64,000 nt of DNA, taken from assembly GCA_015061055.1 (NCBI GenBank), contig SUXH01000004.1:62001-126000 (forward strand). The letters are read 5' to 3'. Positions 1 to 8,733 of this stretch are shown here, one piece after another. How positions within the stretch are numbered: position 1 is the stretch's first letter; each line of letters starts with the position of its first letter. The position numbers and the translations under genes were made by a program. Origin of the DNA: Bacteroidales bacterium (GTDB lineage Bacteria; Bacteroidota; Bacteroidia; Bacteroidales; Muribaculaceae). The notes beneath the pieces are model-generated. The model was not told where the DNA came from. It did not search any database and saw only the letters and a list, made by a program, of their open reading frames with translations.

Positions 1-207
1 CCAACCGATCGTAAGCAAGCAGGAATCGAAATTCACTCAGGTAAGAATCGTATCGTGCGTCGTATATTTGAATCGCTTGGCTATCACGTTGTGAAATTGG
101 ATCGTGTATATTTTGCCGGTTTGACGAAGAAAGATCTTCCACGTGGTCGCTGGCGTTACTTGACTCAAGAAGAAGTGAATTTCTTGAAGCAAGGCTCATT
201 TGAATAA
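1..207 (+). CDS. rRNA pseudouridine synthase, RsuA/RluB family (3' end only)
   Basis: The gene enters from the left edge; 68 codons and a TAA stop remain. The visible C-terminal part contains [18 protein letters not shown] and [20 protein letters not shown], the conserved tail of the RsuA/RluB/RluE/RluF pseudouridine synthases, which isomerise uridine in rRNA. The catalytic Asp and any N-terminal S4 domain lie outside the window, so the exact subfamily (RluB is most likely for Bacteroidales) cannot be decided. It ends 28 bases before asnS on the same strand, and the two are probably co-transcribed. Confidence 0.88.
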   Translation, partial: PTDRKQAGIEIHSGKNRIVRRIFESLGYHVVKLDRVYFAGLTKKDLPRGRWRYLTQEEVNFLKQGSFE

Positions 208-235
208 TAAAAATAAAACTTCAAAATACATCATT

Positions 236-1639
236 ATGAGTTTGAAAAGAACAAAGATTGTTGATATTTTCGATGCGTCGCTTGTGGGACAACAAGTGTG
301 CGTGAAGGGTTGGGTTAGAACTCGTCGCGGAAACAAGAATGTGCAATTTGTGGCATTGAATGACGGTTCAACAATCAAAAACATACAAGTTGTAGTTGAT
401 CTTGCAAAATTTAGTGAAGAAGAACTTAAACCAATCACAACAGGATCAAGCTTGTGTGTAGAAGGTTTGCTTGTAGAATCACAAGGGAAAGGACAAACTT
501 GCGAAATTCAAGCAGAAAAGATAGAAATCTATGGAACTGCTGATCCTGAAAGTTATCCTTTGCAAAAGAAGGGTCACACGATGGAATTTTTGCGTGATAT
601 AGCTCACTTGCGTCCACGTACTAATACATTTGGAGCAGTGTTCCGCATTCGTCATAATATGGCGATAGCTATTCATCGATTCTTCCACGAACGTGGATTC
701 TTCTATTTCCACACACCAATCATCACTGCTTCCGATTGTGAAGGAGCCGGACAAATGTTCCAAGTAACAACAATGAACCTATACGACTTGAAGAAAGATG
801 AAAATGGTTCAATACGTTACGATAGCGACTTCTTCGGTAAGCAAGCGAGTTTGACAGTATCAGGACAGCTTGAAGGAGAACTTGCAGCTACAGCGCTTGG
901 TGCAATTTATACATTTGGTCCTACTTTTCGCGCAGAAAATTCAAATACTCCTCGTCACTTGGCGGAATTCTGGATGATTGAACCTGAAGTGGCTTTCAAC
1001 GACATTATCGATAATATGGATTTAGCAGAGGACTTTATCAAGTATTGTGTGAAGTGGGCGTTGGATAACTGCTACGATGATGTTAAGTTCTTGAATGATA
1101 TGTTCGATAAGGAACTTATTGAACGTCTTGAAGGAGTGCTTAAGCAAGATTTCGTGCGCTTGACATATACTGAAGGTATCAAGATTCTTGAAGATGCTGT
1201 GGCAGGAGGTCATAAATTTGAATTCCCTGTATATTGGGGTGTCGATTTAGCTTCAGAACACGAGCGTTTCCTTGTGGAAGAACATTTCAAACGTCCTGTG
1301 ATATTGACCGACTATCCAAAGGAAATAAAGGCGTTCTATATGAAACAGAACGAAGACGGCAAGACAGTTCGTGCTATGGATGTTCTATTCCCTAAGATTG
1401 GTGAAATCATTGGAGGTTCGGAACGAGAAGAAAGTTATGATAAGCTTGTGGCACGCATCGAAGAACTAAATATCCCTATGAAGGATATGTGGTGGTATCT
1501 TGAAACTCGTAAGTTTGGTACAGTGCCTCACTCAGGCTTTGGTCTTGGATTTGAGCGTTTGTTGTTGTTCGTGACCGGTATGTCAAACATTCGCGATGTG
1601 ATTCCATTCCCACGTACTCCAAATAATGCAGAGTTCTAA
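236..1639 (+). CDS. asnS: Asparaginyl-tRNA synthetase
   Basis: Class IIb aminoacyl-tRNA synthetase that charges tRNA-Asn with asparagine in the cytoplasm. An N-terminal OB-fold anticodon-binding domain (about residues 8-105) precedes the class II catalytic core. Motif 2 is seen in [20 protein letters not shown] and motif 3 in [15 protein letters not shown]. The frame is open from a TTG at 200, but the ATG at 236 ([12 protein letters not shown]) gives 467 residues, the usual length, and avoids overlap with the upstream stop, so it is chosen. The gene follows a pseudouridine synthase closely and is followed by a strong hairpin at 1701-1728. AsnRS is preferred over AspRS because of its length, motif spacing and the compact OB domain. 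Confidence 0.96.
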   Translation: MSLKRTKIVDIFDASLVGQQVCVKGWVRTRRGNKNVQFVALNDGSTIKNIQVVVDLAKFSEEELKPITTGSSLCVEGLLVESQGKGQTCEIQAEKIEIYGTADPESYPLQKKGHTMEFLRDIAHLRPRTNTFGAVFRIRHNMAIAIHRFFHERGFFYFHTPIITASDCEGAGQMFQVTTMNLYDLKKDENGSIRYDSDFFGKQASLTVSGQLEGELAATALGAIYTFGPTFRAENSNTPRHLAEFWMIEPEVAFNDIIDNMDLAEDFIKYCVKWALDNCYDDVKFLNDMFDKELIERLEGVLKQDFVRLTYTEGIKILEDAVAGGHKFEFPVYWGVDLASEHERFLVEEHFKRPVILTDYPKEIKAFYMKQNEDGKTVRAMDVLFPKIGEIIGGSEREESYDKLVARIEELNIPMKDMWWYLETRKFGTVPHSGFGLGFERLLLFVTGMSNIRDVIPFPRTPNNAEF

Positions 1640-1700
1640 AAAAACGAAAAGCATTTGATATTATAAACAATTAGGGCAGTCCCGTCAGGGCCATCCTTTA

Positions 1701-1728
1701 TCGGCGGTGAATTAATTTTCACCGCCGA
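1701..1728 (+). terminator. Hairpin downstream of asnS
   Basis: A perfect 10-bp stem (TCGGCGGTGA / TCACCGCCGA) encloses an 8-base loop about 60 bases after asnS. The U-tract is weak (AAATTGTTTAT), so it may be an RNA-stabilising 3' end as much as an intrinsic terminator. Confidence 0.6.
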
Positions 1729-1851
1729 AATTGTTTATATCCAATACATTAGTCCGTTTTGTTGTGAAGCGACTTTTGCGCCAACACCTCTTAAACTTCC
1801 ATTTTCCTTTTGCGTGTAGTCTTCTATGTAGTCTAAATTAACACCAATTGG

Positions 1852-1882
1852 TTGAACTTTTCAAAAAAAATACTTAATTTTG
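1852..1882 (+). promoter_or_regulatory. Bacteroidetes-type promoter in front of the structured RNA
   Basis: TTG at 1852-1854 is followed after 20 bases by TAATTTTG at 1875-1882, matching the -33/-7 consensus (TTG, 19-21 bases, TAnnTTTG). Transcription should start near 1886, at the 5' edge of the rod-shaped RNA. Confidence 0.6.
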
Positions 1883-1885
1883 TAG

Positions 1886-2150
1886 AAACATTAAATATTT
1901 TGCCTATGAAACATTGCGTATAATTTGATACGCACATTTTAGACATATTGAAAAAGCGTTTTAGCTTTATTCTGTTTACTCAAAAGTTTGGCGACTTAAA
2001 AGACTGACACGAATATTGCAAAAATGCTCACGCTGAATCGGCGTGGGCTTTTGGTTATTCTGTCAGTCGGGTTACGCCAAACACCTTGAGTAAGGAATAT
2101 GCTAAAAGTACCGCGCTTTTTTTGTGCGTATTTTCAAAATCATCAAGGTA
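1886..2150 (+). ncRNA. Long rod-shaped structured RNA, candidate 6S RNA (ssrS-like)
   Basis: This stretch folds into one extended rod. Pairings seen, from base to tip: 1897-1902 with 2135-2140; 1928-1935 (ATACGCAC) with 2124-2131; 1951-1958 (AAAAAGCG) with about 2114-2121; 1959-1965 (TTTTAGC) with 2101-2107; an open bubble (1966-1977 opposite 2092-2100); 1978-1983 (ACTCAA) with 2086-2091; 1987-1993 (TTTGGCG) with 2075-2081; then a terminal hairpin 2002-2009 (GACTGACA) with 2061-2068. A closing stem, a large central bubble and a terminal stem, behind its own promoter, are the architecture of 6S RNA, which mimics an open promoter and sequesters RNA polymerase. The alternative is a 5' leader of the small secreted protein starting at 2212. 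The ends are estimated. Confidence 0.55.
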
Positions 2151-2211
2151 CAACGGAGTAACCGAAAAGCCGTAAAGTGAGTAGGAAAAGAAAATTAAAA
2201 ACTTAAATATT

Positions 2212-2574
2212 ATGAAAAAGATTATCGTTTTATTAGCATCTGTATTTGCAATGAGTACTTTTAACGCTTTTGCAATAGTTGAAGCGACTGAAATATCAAA
2301 TAGTGTTACAAATTGTATAAATAGCGAGACTGTAGCAAGCGCACCTGTTTACTGGAGTGGTTGGGCTCGTCACAATTCTAATCGTATATACATCAAGGTG
2401 TACCGTAGTGAAAATATGTGTGATTCTTTTTATGCAGAGGCTTCAATACACGAGATCTATAGCCCAAATGGGCCAAACCGCAGAATGGACATAAATGAAA
2501 CATTGGTTGTAAAATCTAACAAAGATTGGTATTATGTCACCTACGATGGTGGAAACTATTATTTTACGATGTAA
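2212..2574 (+). CDS. Small secreted protein of unknown function
   Basis: Not recognised as a known family. The 120-residue product begins with a clear Sec signal peptide (KK, a hydrophobic core, then FNAFA as a likely cleavage site near residue 22). The mature part is about 95 residues, polar and aromatic-rich (YWSGWARHNSNRIYIKVYR, DWYYVTYDGGNYYFTM), with two cysteines (in TNCIN and NMCDS) that could form a disulfide in the periplasm. It looks like a small beta-rich exported domain. It starts about 60 bases after the predicted rod-shaped RNA and ends 16 bases before a strong hairpin terminator. No promoter of its own is evident, so it may be read through from the RNA promoter at 1852-1882. 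Confidence 0.7.
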   Translation: MKKIIVLLASVFAMSTFNAFAIVEATEISNSVTNCINSETVASAPVYWSGWARHNSNRIYIKVYRSENMCDSFYAEASIHEIYSPNGPNRRMDINETLVVKSNKDWYYVTYDGGNYYFTM

Positions 2575-2589
2575 TTATTCTTTATATAA

Positions 2590-2648
2590 TAAACTAAAGT
2601 GGCGTATGTAGTGAACCTTGTAGTTCGCTCATACGCCACCTTAGTTTA
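2590..2648 (+). terminator. Strong hairpin terminator after the small secreted protein
   Basis: Arms 2590-2608 and 2630-2648 pair over 19 bp with a single G-U, enclosing a 21-base loop that itself contains a short GTGAAC/GTTCGC pairing. It ends the small secreted-protein transcript. Between here and 2825 no gene is seen. Confidence 0.75.
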
Positions 2649-2825
2649 TTCATAATGCATCTTTGGAAGATGCCCAATTTCAGCGCTTTACTTTCAAAAG
2701 TTTTATTTACCTTTGCATTCGTAGTTTTTGGGTTTAATTACGACCTCCATGTAGTATTCTATGTAGGATTTCGCAATTTTCGTAAAAACTAACACTGAAA
2801 ATCAATCAGTTAAAAATTAAAAGAC

Positions 2826-2843
2826 CAGTCCCGAAAGGGACTG
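2826..2843 (-). terminator. Terminator of pnp
   Basis: CAGTCCC (2826-2832) and GGGACTG (2837-2843) form a 7-bp stem with a GAAA loop. Read on the minus strand it is followed by a T-rich run, 28 bases after the pnp stop codon. Confidence 0.7.
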
Positions 2844-2871
2844 CCCTAATTGCTATTTATGATTTTGTTGA

Positions 2872-5208
2872 TTAGATAATCACTTCTTGACCTTGTTCAG
2901 GTTGTTCGTTAGAAGGTTGTTCTTCTCGATTGCGATGTTCGAAGCGCATACCTCCACGATTGTCATCACGACGAAGACCACGATTGTTGTCGCGACGAGG
3001 TCCACGATTGTCATCACGACGAGGACCACGATTGTTGTCGCGATTACTGCCTTCGCGACGAGGTCCGCGAGGAGCGCGTTCTTCCCATCCTTCAGGCTTT
3101 TCAAGAAGAGCCTTCATAGAAAGGCGGAATTTACCTGTCTTTTTGTCGATTTCGATAAGTTTCACAGTTACTGTATCACCTTCCTTGATGCTGCTTGTTT
3201 CCATACTTTCAAGGCGTTCCCAACTTATTTCAGAGATGTGAAGAAGTCCTTCCTTGCCCGGCATAAATTCAACGAATGCGCCGAAATCAAGAATGCTCTT
3301 TACTGTGCCTGTATAAGTTTCTCCTTCTTCAGGAACAGCTATAATAGCATTGATGCGAGCAAGAGCTGCATCGATACTTTCCTTATTAGAAGAAGCGATT
3401 TCTACGATACCTTTACCATCTACTTCTTCGATGTTAATAGAAGCACCTGTTTCTTCTTGGATGCCTTGAATTGTTTCACCACCCTTACCAATGATAGCAC
3501 CGATGAAGTCCTTATCAACAGTCAAGCTTACGATGCGTGGCACGTGAGGCTTGTAGTCTTCGCGTGGAGCAGGGATGGTTTCGTTGATGATATTAAGGAT
3601 GTGTAGACGTCCGGCACGAGCTTGTTCAAGTGCTTGAGCAAGTATTTCGTAAGAAAGTCCGTCGCACTTGATGTCCATTTGAGTAGCAGTGATACCATTT
3701 TCTGTACCGGTTACCTTGAAGTCCATATCACCAAGGTGGTCTTCGTCGCCAAGTATATCAGAAAGAACAGCGTGCTTAACATTACCCTTATCGGTTATAA
3801 GTCCCATTGCGATACCGGCTACAGGCTTCTTCATTTTTACACCGGCATCAAGAAGAGCAAGGCATCCTGCACACACTGTAGCCATTGATGAAGAACCATT
3901 TGATTCAAGAATATCTGAAACAATACGGCAAGAGTAAGGGAAGTCTGTTGGCAACATACTCTTCAGTGCACGCCAAGCAAGGTGACCATGTCCGATTTCA
4001 CGACGACCTACACCACGTTGTGCTTTAGCTTCACCTGTAGAGAATGGAGGGAAGTTATAGTGAAGAAGGAAGCGCTCAGTACTGTGGTTTAGTACGTCGT
4101 CTACCATCTTTTCGTCGTCCTTAGTACCAAGTGTTACTGTTGCAAGAGCTTGAGTCTCGCCACGAGTAAATACTGCTGCACCATGAGGACCCGGAATGTA
4201 ATCTGTTTCACACCAGATAGGGCGAATGTCAGTAGTCTTACGACCATCCAAACGGATACCTTCGTCAAGAATGCAACGACGTACAGCTTCTTTTTCTACA
4301 TCGTGGTAATAACGCTTGATAAGAGCAGTCTTTTCATCGCGTTCTTCTTCAGGAATCGACTCTATGAATTCATCGCAGATAGCTGCAAATGAATCGTTAC
4401 GCCAGTGTTTATCGGCACAACCAGCTTGTGCAATCTTATAAGCTTTGTCGTAGCATGTGTCCCATACTTGCTTGCGTAGATCTTCGTCGTTGATTTCGTG
4501 GCAGTATTCACGCTTCACTGTAGCTCCGGCTTCTTCAGCAAATTCCATTACAGCCTTACAGTGTTGTTTGATAGCTTCGTGTGCAGTCTTTAATGCTTCA
4601 AGAAGATCGCTTTCGGATACTTCGTCCATCTCACCTTCCACCATCATGATATTTTCGTAAGTAGCACCTACCATCAAATCCATGTCAGCTTTTTCTAATT
4701 CTTTGAAAGTGGGGTTGATGACAAATTTACCGTCGATACGAGCAACGCGTACTTCAGAGATTGGACCATTGAAAGGAATGTCGGACACTGCGATAGCAGC
4801 CGATGCAGCAAGACCTGCAAGAGCATCCGGCATATCTTCGCCGTCGCTTGAGAATAGAGTGATGTTCACAAACGTATCAGCGTGATAGTTGTCTGGGAAC
4901 AAAGGGCGCAACACGCGGTCAACAAGGCGTGCTGTCAGGATTTCGTAGTCGCTTGCACGACCTTCACGTTTAGTGAAACCGCCGGGGAAACGTCCCGCAG
5001 CAGAGAATTTTTCTTTGTATTCAACTTGAAGAGGCATAAAGTCGACCCCTTCGCCGGCTTCTTTAGCCGAAACTACTGTCGCAAGAAGCATAGTGTTGTT
5101 CATGCGCAGTTCAACCGCTCCATCGGCTTGCTTAGCAAGCTTTCCAGTTTCAAGGGTGATCACACGTCCGTCACCCAAATCGATGGTTTTCTTGATAGGT
5201 GTTACCAT
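2872..5208 (-). CDS. pnp: Polyribonucleotide nucleotidyltransferase (PNPase)
   Basis: Phosphorolytic 3'-5' exoribonuclease of mRNA turnover. Domains in order: first RNase PH fold (about 10-150, with [17 protein letters not shown]), an alpha-helical linker, a second RNase PH fold (about 325-545, with [14 protein letters not shown] and the phosphate-site segment [12 protein letters not shown]), a KH domain (about 560-625, [12 protein letters not shown]), an S1 domain (about 628-700, [15 protein letters not shown]), and then an unusual Arg/Asn/Asp/Gly-rich tail of about 75 residues. At 778 residues it is longer than the roughly 700-residue enterobacterial enzyme because of that tail. A -7 box (TATCTTTG on the minus strand, 5237-5244) lies 28 bases upstream of the start. 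The gene stands alone and ends in its own terminator. Confidence 0.97.
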   Translation of the reverse strand: MVTPIKKTIDLGDGRVITLETGKLAKQADGAVELRMNNTMLLATVVSAKEAGEGVDFMPLQVEYKEKFSAAGRFPGGFTKREGRASDYEILTARLVDRVLRPLFPDNYHADTFVNITLFSSDGEDMPDALAGLAASAAIAVSDIPFNGPISEVRVARIDGKFVINPTFKELEKADMDLMVGATYENIMMVEGEMDEVSESDLLEALKTAHEAIKQHCKAVMEFAEEAGATVKREYCHEINDEDLRKQVWDTCYDKAYKIAQAGCADKHWRNDSFAAICDEFIESIPEEERDEKTALIKRYYHDVEKEAVRRCILDEGIRLDGRKTTDIRPIWCETDYIPGPHGAAVFTRGETQALATVTLGTKDDEKMVDDVLNHSTERFLLHYNFPPFSTGEAKAQRGVGRREIGHGHLAWRALKSMLPTDFPYSCRIVSDILESNGSSSMATVCAGCLALLDAGVKMKKPVAGIAMGLITDKGNVKHAVLSDILGDEDHLGDMDFKVTGTENGITATQMDIKCDGLSYEILAQALEQARAGRLHILNIINETIPAPREDYKPHVPRIVSLTVDKDFIGAIIGKGGETIQGIQEETGASINIEEVDGKGIVEIASSNKESIDAALARINAIIAVPEEGETYTGTVKSILDFGAFVEFMPGKEGLLHISEISWERLESMETSSIKEGDTVTVKLIEIDKKTGKFRLSMKALLEKPEGWEERAPRGPRREGSNRDNNRGPRRDDNRGPRRDNNRGLRRDDNRGGMRFEHRNREEQPSNEQPEQGQEVII
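2954..3042 (-). repeat. 24-bp tandem repeat encoding the RG-rich tail of PNPase
   Basis: Units at 2954-2977, 2978-3001, 3002-3025 and a partial one at 3026-3042 share CCACGATTGT followed by CATCACGACGA or TGTCGCGACGA. Two unit types alternate, so the higher-order period is 48 bp. Each unit encodes eight residues (RRDDNRGP or RRDNNRGP type). Copy number could vary by slippage without breaking the frame. Confidence 0.85.
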
Positions 5209-5236
5209 ATATTATTTTTTATTCGTAAAATTCGTG

Positions 5237-5244
5237 CAAAGATA
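5237..5244 (-). promoter_or_regulatory. -7 box of the pnp promoter
   Basis: The minus strand reads TATCTTTG, an exact TAnnTTTG match. No convincing TTG is present 19-21 bases upstream. It implies a leader of about 25 bases for pnp. Confidence 0.5.
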
Positions 5245-5392
5245 GTGATTTTTTTTGAGTTAATGGTCTAATTTAGGGCAAATTGTGCCGATTGAGCCCC
5301 AAATATAGACTCGGAATGTAGAAAAATGTCAGAAATGTGGGTGATGTGCTGATGTGTGAACTCAAGTAGTCAAATGTTGTTTTTATAAAAGA

Positions 5393-5426
5393 AATGAGAC
5401 TGAGTTTTATTAGGCTCAGTCTCATT
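5393..5426 (-). terminator. Terminator after the M3 peptidase
   Basis: AATGAGACTGAG (5393-5404) and CTCAGTCTCATT (5415-5426) are perfect 12-bp arms around a 10-base loop, followed on the minus strand by CTTTTATAAAAA. It closes the minus-strand unit that starts with the rhomboid genes. Confidence 0.8.
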
Positions 5427-5449
5427 GTAGTGTAATTGTAATCAAGAAA

Positions 5450-7555
5450 TTATTTTAGACCACGATTACGAAGAAGTGCATCAGGGTTGGGTTCTTGACC
5501 ACGGAATTGCTTGTAAAGCTTCATTGGGTCGTCGCTACCACCCATTTCAAGAATGTTTGTGCGGAAGGCATCGGCAGTAGCCTTGTCGAAGATACCTTTT
5601 TGAGTGAATAGCTCGAAACCATCGGCATCAAGAACTTCAGCCCATAGATAAGTGTAGTAGCCTGTAGCATATCCGTCGCTACCGAAGATGTGCTTGAAGT
5701 AGGTGCTGCGGTAGCGGAAAGTCAACTCTTCAGGAAGACCAAGCTTTTTAGCTACAGCATCTTCAAATTCAGCCACATTCACGTCTTTGTCGTGAGCAAC
5801 TTTGTGCCATTCAATATCAAGAAGAGCTGCGCCGGCAAGTTCGGTTGTAGCAAAACCTTGATTGAACTTAGAAGAAGCGATAAGTTTTTCAACAAGTTCA
5901 GCAGGGATAGTTTCGCCTGTTTGATAGTGCTTAGCATATACTGCAAGAACTTCAGGTTCAAATGCCCAGTGTTCATTGATTTGAGAAGGGAGCTCAACAA
6001 GGTCGCGGTCAACGTTGGTTCCCGCTTGACCACGATAAGCAGCGCGAGTAAGCATACCATGAAGACCATGTCCGAACTCGTGGAATGTGGTTTCAACTTC
6101 GTCGATGGTTAGAAGAGCCGGCATATCACCTGAAGGGCGTGTAAAGTTGCCTACGTTGTAGATGATAGGGCGTTCGTTGATTGTGTCGTAGTTGCAAGCA
6201 CCTTTGAATTCGCTCATCCAAGCACCTTGACGTTTTGTTGCGCGTGGGAAATAGTCGGTCATAAACACAGCAAGGTGTTCGCCTGCGGCATCTTTAACTT
6301 CATAAACAGTTACTTCAGGATTATATTTAGGAGCATCTTTCAATTCGGTGAAAGTAACACCATATAGCTTGTTTGCAACGTAGAAGATACCTTCAACAAC
6401 GTTTTCAAGCTTGAAGTATGGGCGAACTTGATCTTCGCTGATGTTGAACTTCTGAGCCTTAACCTTTTCGGCATAGTAATAGTAGTCCCAAGGAGCAATC
6501 TTGAAATCCTTACCTTCGGCTTTAACGTATGCTTGCATATCAGCAACTTCTTCTTTCACCTTGGCTACAGCAGGTTTCCAAATTTTGTAAAGTAGATCTT
6601 CTGCGTTTTTAGTGGTTTTAGCCATAACATTGTCGATAGCATAGTCGGCAAAGCAATCGAAACCAAGAAGATTAGCTTTCTTAGTGCGAAGTTGAAGAAT
6701 GTTGTTGATGTTTTCTGCATTAGCAAATTCGCCTTCGCTTGCAAGAGAAGTGTAACCTTTCCACATTTTTTCACGAAGTTCGCGGCAGTCGGCATAAGTA
6801 AGTACTGCAAGACGGCTTGGAGCGTGAAGAGTGAATACCCATTTACCTTCTTTGCCACGAGCGGTAGCCTCTTCGGCTGCAGTGGCGATAGAGCCTTCCG
6901 GTAGACCAGCAAGTTGAGTTGAGTCCTCGACAACAAGTTCCCAAGCATTAGTACCCTTAAGAACGTTTTCGTTGTAAGCGATGAATGCTTTAGAAAGTTC
7001 TTGGTTGATAGCTTTTAGTGAATCTTTCTTTTCTGCATCGAGAAGTGCACCCGAGCGAACAAAGCTCTTGTAATACTTTTCAAGAAGGCGAGTTTGAGCT
7101 GTGTTGAGGTTGAACTTTTCTTGGTTGTCGTATACTTCTTTGATACGAGCGAAAAGAGCTTCGTTCATACCCATATTGTCGCTGTGGGCAGTGTAAAGCG
7201 CTGAGATTTCAGGGTTCAAAGCTTGCATTTCGGGAGTATTGTCACTTTCGCTTAGAGCAAAGAATACATAAGCAACCTTATTTAGCAACTGACCGCTATT
7301 GTCAAGAGCTAAAATAGTGTTGTCGAAATCGGGTAAAGCACGATTCTTGATGATTGCATCGATTTCTTGATTTTGAGCTTCAATACCAGCCTTTACAGCA
7401 GGTAAGTAATGCTCATACTTGATTTGTTCGAACGGCGGAATCTCATATTGAGTAGTGTAATCCGCCAAGAATGGGTTTTGTTCCATTTTGTTTGAGTTGC
7501 ACGCCGATAGAGTTACGGCTATTGCACTTGCTACGGTTAATAATGTTTTGTTCAT
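5450..7555 (-). CDS. M3-family zinc peptidase lipoprotein (peptidyl-dipeptidase Dcp-like)
   Basis: A thimet-oligopeptidase-fold metallopeptidase that trims short peptides. The zinc site is visible as TTFHEFGHGLHG near residue 490 (HEXXH), with the third ligand expected in the ELPSQINEHW stretch just downstream. The mature length of about 680 residues matches Dcp/oligopeptidase A. The N-terminus is a lipoprotein signal (TLSAC, cysteine near residue 19), so the enzyme is predicted to be anchored on the periplasmic or outer membrane side, unlike cytosolic Dcp. It is 45 bases downstream of the EEP-family gene with no promoter recognised between them, so it is probably the last gene of the minus-strand rhomboid operon. 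Dcp and oligopeptidase A cannot be told apart here. Confidence 0.92.
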   Translation of the reverse strand: MNKTLLTVASAIAVTLSACNSNKMEQNPFLADYTTQYEIPPFEQIKYEHYLPAVKAGIEAQNQEIDAIIKNRALPDFDNTILALDNSGQLLNKVAYVFFALSESDNTPEMQALNPEISALYTAHSDNMGMNEALFARIKEVYDNQEKFNLNTAQTRLLEKYYKSFVRSGALLDAEKKDSLKAINQELSKAFIAYNENVLKGTNAWELVVEDSTQLAGLPEGSIATAAEEATARGKEGKWVFTLHAPSRLAVLTYADCRELREKMWKGYTSLASEGEFANAENINNILQLRTKKANLLGFDCFADYAIDNVMAKTTKNAEDLLYKIWKPAVAKVKEEVADMQAYVKAEGKDFKIAPWDYYYYAEKVKAQKFNISEDQVRPYFKLENVVEGIFYVANKLYGVTFTELKDAPKYNPEVTVYEVKDAAGEHLAVFMTDYFPRATKRQGAWMSEFKGACNYDTINERPIIYNVGNFTRPSGDMPALLTIDEVETTFHEFGHGLHGMLTRAAYRGQAGTNVDRDLVELPSQINEHWAFEPEVLAVYAKHYQTGETIPAELVEKLIASSKFNQGFATTELAGAALLDIEWHKVAHDKDVNVAEFEDAVAKKLGLPEELTFRYRSTYFKHIFGSDGYATGYYTYLWAEVLDADGFELFTQKGIFDKATADAFRTNILEMGGSDDPMKLYKQFRGQEPNPDALLRNRGLK

Positions 7556-7600
7556 ATCTGTTAAGTATTTTGAATAATGATTATTTAATCAATATAAAAG

Positions 7601-8731
7601 TTATATCCATTTGAAAGTTGCCATAAGCGGATAGTGATCGGAGGATTTATCGTTGCCTCGTTCGATGTCGATTGCTTCAAAATCACCCTTATACATAATG
7701 TGGTCTATCCTAAAATAGAAACGATTATCGTGGAAAGTTATTGTAGGTCCTAATGCACATTCTTTATAAGCATCGCTCATATCATCACCCATTATAGTGT
7801 TGTAACTGAACGAAAAAGGTGTGTCGTTGAAGTCGCCACATAAGATTATGTTTTTGTGGTCGAGAGAGTTGATGTATTCTCTTAAATTCTTGGCTTGTGT
7901 AGCTCGTTGTTTGAATGCTGTGGCAAGTTTTGTAAGTAATCCACTCTTGACGTCTTCCACGATTTTCTCATTTAATTTTTCAGAAGATGAGGAAATGTTG
8001 GTTATATCCTTATAAAGAGCTTTATCATTATCGGTTAATCTGAGTGATTCGAGATGTACACCAATGATGTAAAGTTCACGACCTTTGATATTTACTTTAT
8101 ATATAGCCGATTTTTTATAAGGCTTGTTCCCCTCATCCAATCTTTCGTTTTCGACTGTATATGGGTATTTAGATAGTATTACTACATCGCGTAAACGTTG
8201 TTCGCGATACGGATATTTGCTGTTAAGCTCAGGTATATGTTGTTGGATTAAATCGAGATTATCCATCTTTATTTTAGCTGAAGCCTCTTGCAGAATAACA
8301 AAATCGGCATTTTTGTCGAGAATATATCTTAATGTGCGGTTCTCGCCTTTAATATTCTCGAAATCGTCGAAATTCATCACATTGTAGGTGAGTACTTTGA
8401 ATGTGGAATCGGAGTCTTCAGTGTTTTTGGAACAAAAATTTAATGGGGAGAAAGTGGAAACAGCCGGGTAGCAGGTTGCTAAAAATGCTACCGAGAGCAA
8501 GGATATAAGCCAACGACGTGTGATGAGCCATATAATCAGGATAAAAAGATGCAATATGAGCATGATGGGGAAAATCATACCGATTATTGCAAATTTGGCG
8601 CTATCTTCAGGGTCGATGTATCCGCAATAGGCCGATGCTGTCATTATAATTCCAACAATAATGGTTATAAGAATACCAATATTCTTGATAATAGATAATG
8701 ATTTGGCGAATATGCTTTTTATAATATTCAT
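7601..8731 (-). CDS. Membrane-anchored endonuclease/exonuclease/phosphatase family protein
   Basis: An EEP-fold phosphoesterase behind an N-terminal membrane region. Hydrophobic segments occupy roughly residues 15-37, 46-68 and 72-90. The catalytic domain starts near residue 108 with LTYNVMNFD (motif I Asn), then ILQEAS (metal-binding Glu), GVHLES, CGDFNDTP (the Asp/Asn pair) and SSDHYPL (the C-terminal Asp-His pair). The fold is complete and should be active, but substrates in this family range from DNA to phospholipids and inositol phosphates, so none is assigned. It lies 2 bases downstream of a rhomboid gene. The association of paired rhomboids with an EEP protein recurs in Bacteroidales and suggests an envelope function. 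Confidence 0.9.
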   Translation of the reverse strand: MNIIKSIFAKSLSIIKNIGILITIIVGIIMTASAYCGYIDPEDSAKFAIIGMIFPIMLILHLFILIIWLITRRWLISLLSVAFLATCYPAVSTFSPLNFCSKNTEDSDSTFKVLTYNVMNFDDFENIKGENRTLRYILDKNADFVILQEASAKIKMDNLDLIQQHIPELNSKYPYREQRLRDVVILSKYPYTVENERLDEGNKPYKKSAIYKVNIKGRELYIIGVHLESLRLTDNDKALYKDITNISSSSEKLNEKIVEDVKSGLLTKLATAFKQRATQAKNLREYINSLDHKNIILCGDFNDTPFSFSYNTIMGDDMSDAYKECALGPTITFHDNRFYFRIDHIMYKGDFEAIDIERGNDKSSDHYPLMATFKWI

Positions 8732-8733
8732 TA

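Noticed and set aside
200-235. Upstream TTG start for asnS, adding 12 residues
   Set aside because: It overlaps the end of the pseudouridine synthase gene and adds a non-homologous polar stretch; the ATG at 236 matches the family.
2954-3042. Short regularly spaced repeats suggestive of CRISPR
   Set aside because: The units are contiguous 24-bp tandem copies in frame within pnp, without spacers.
2887-3606. A 239-codon open frame antisense to pnp
   Set aside because: It mirrors the PNPase coding frame and the repetitive tail (runs of Thr/Ile/Val/Arg); pnp is a certain gene on the other strand.
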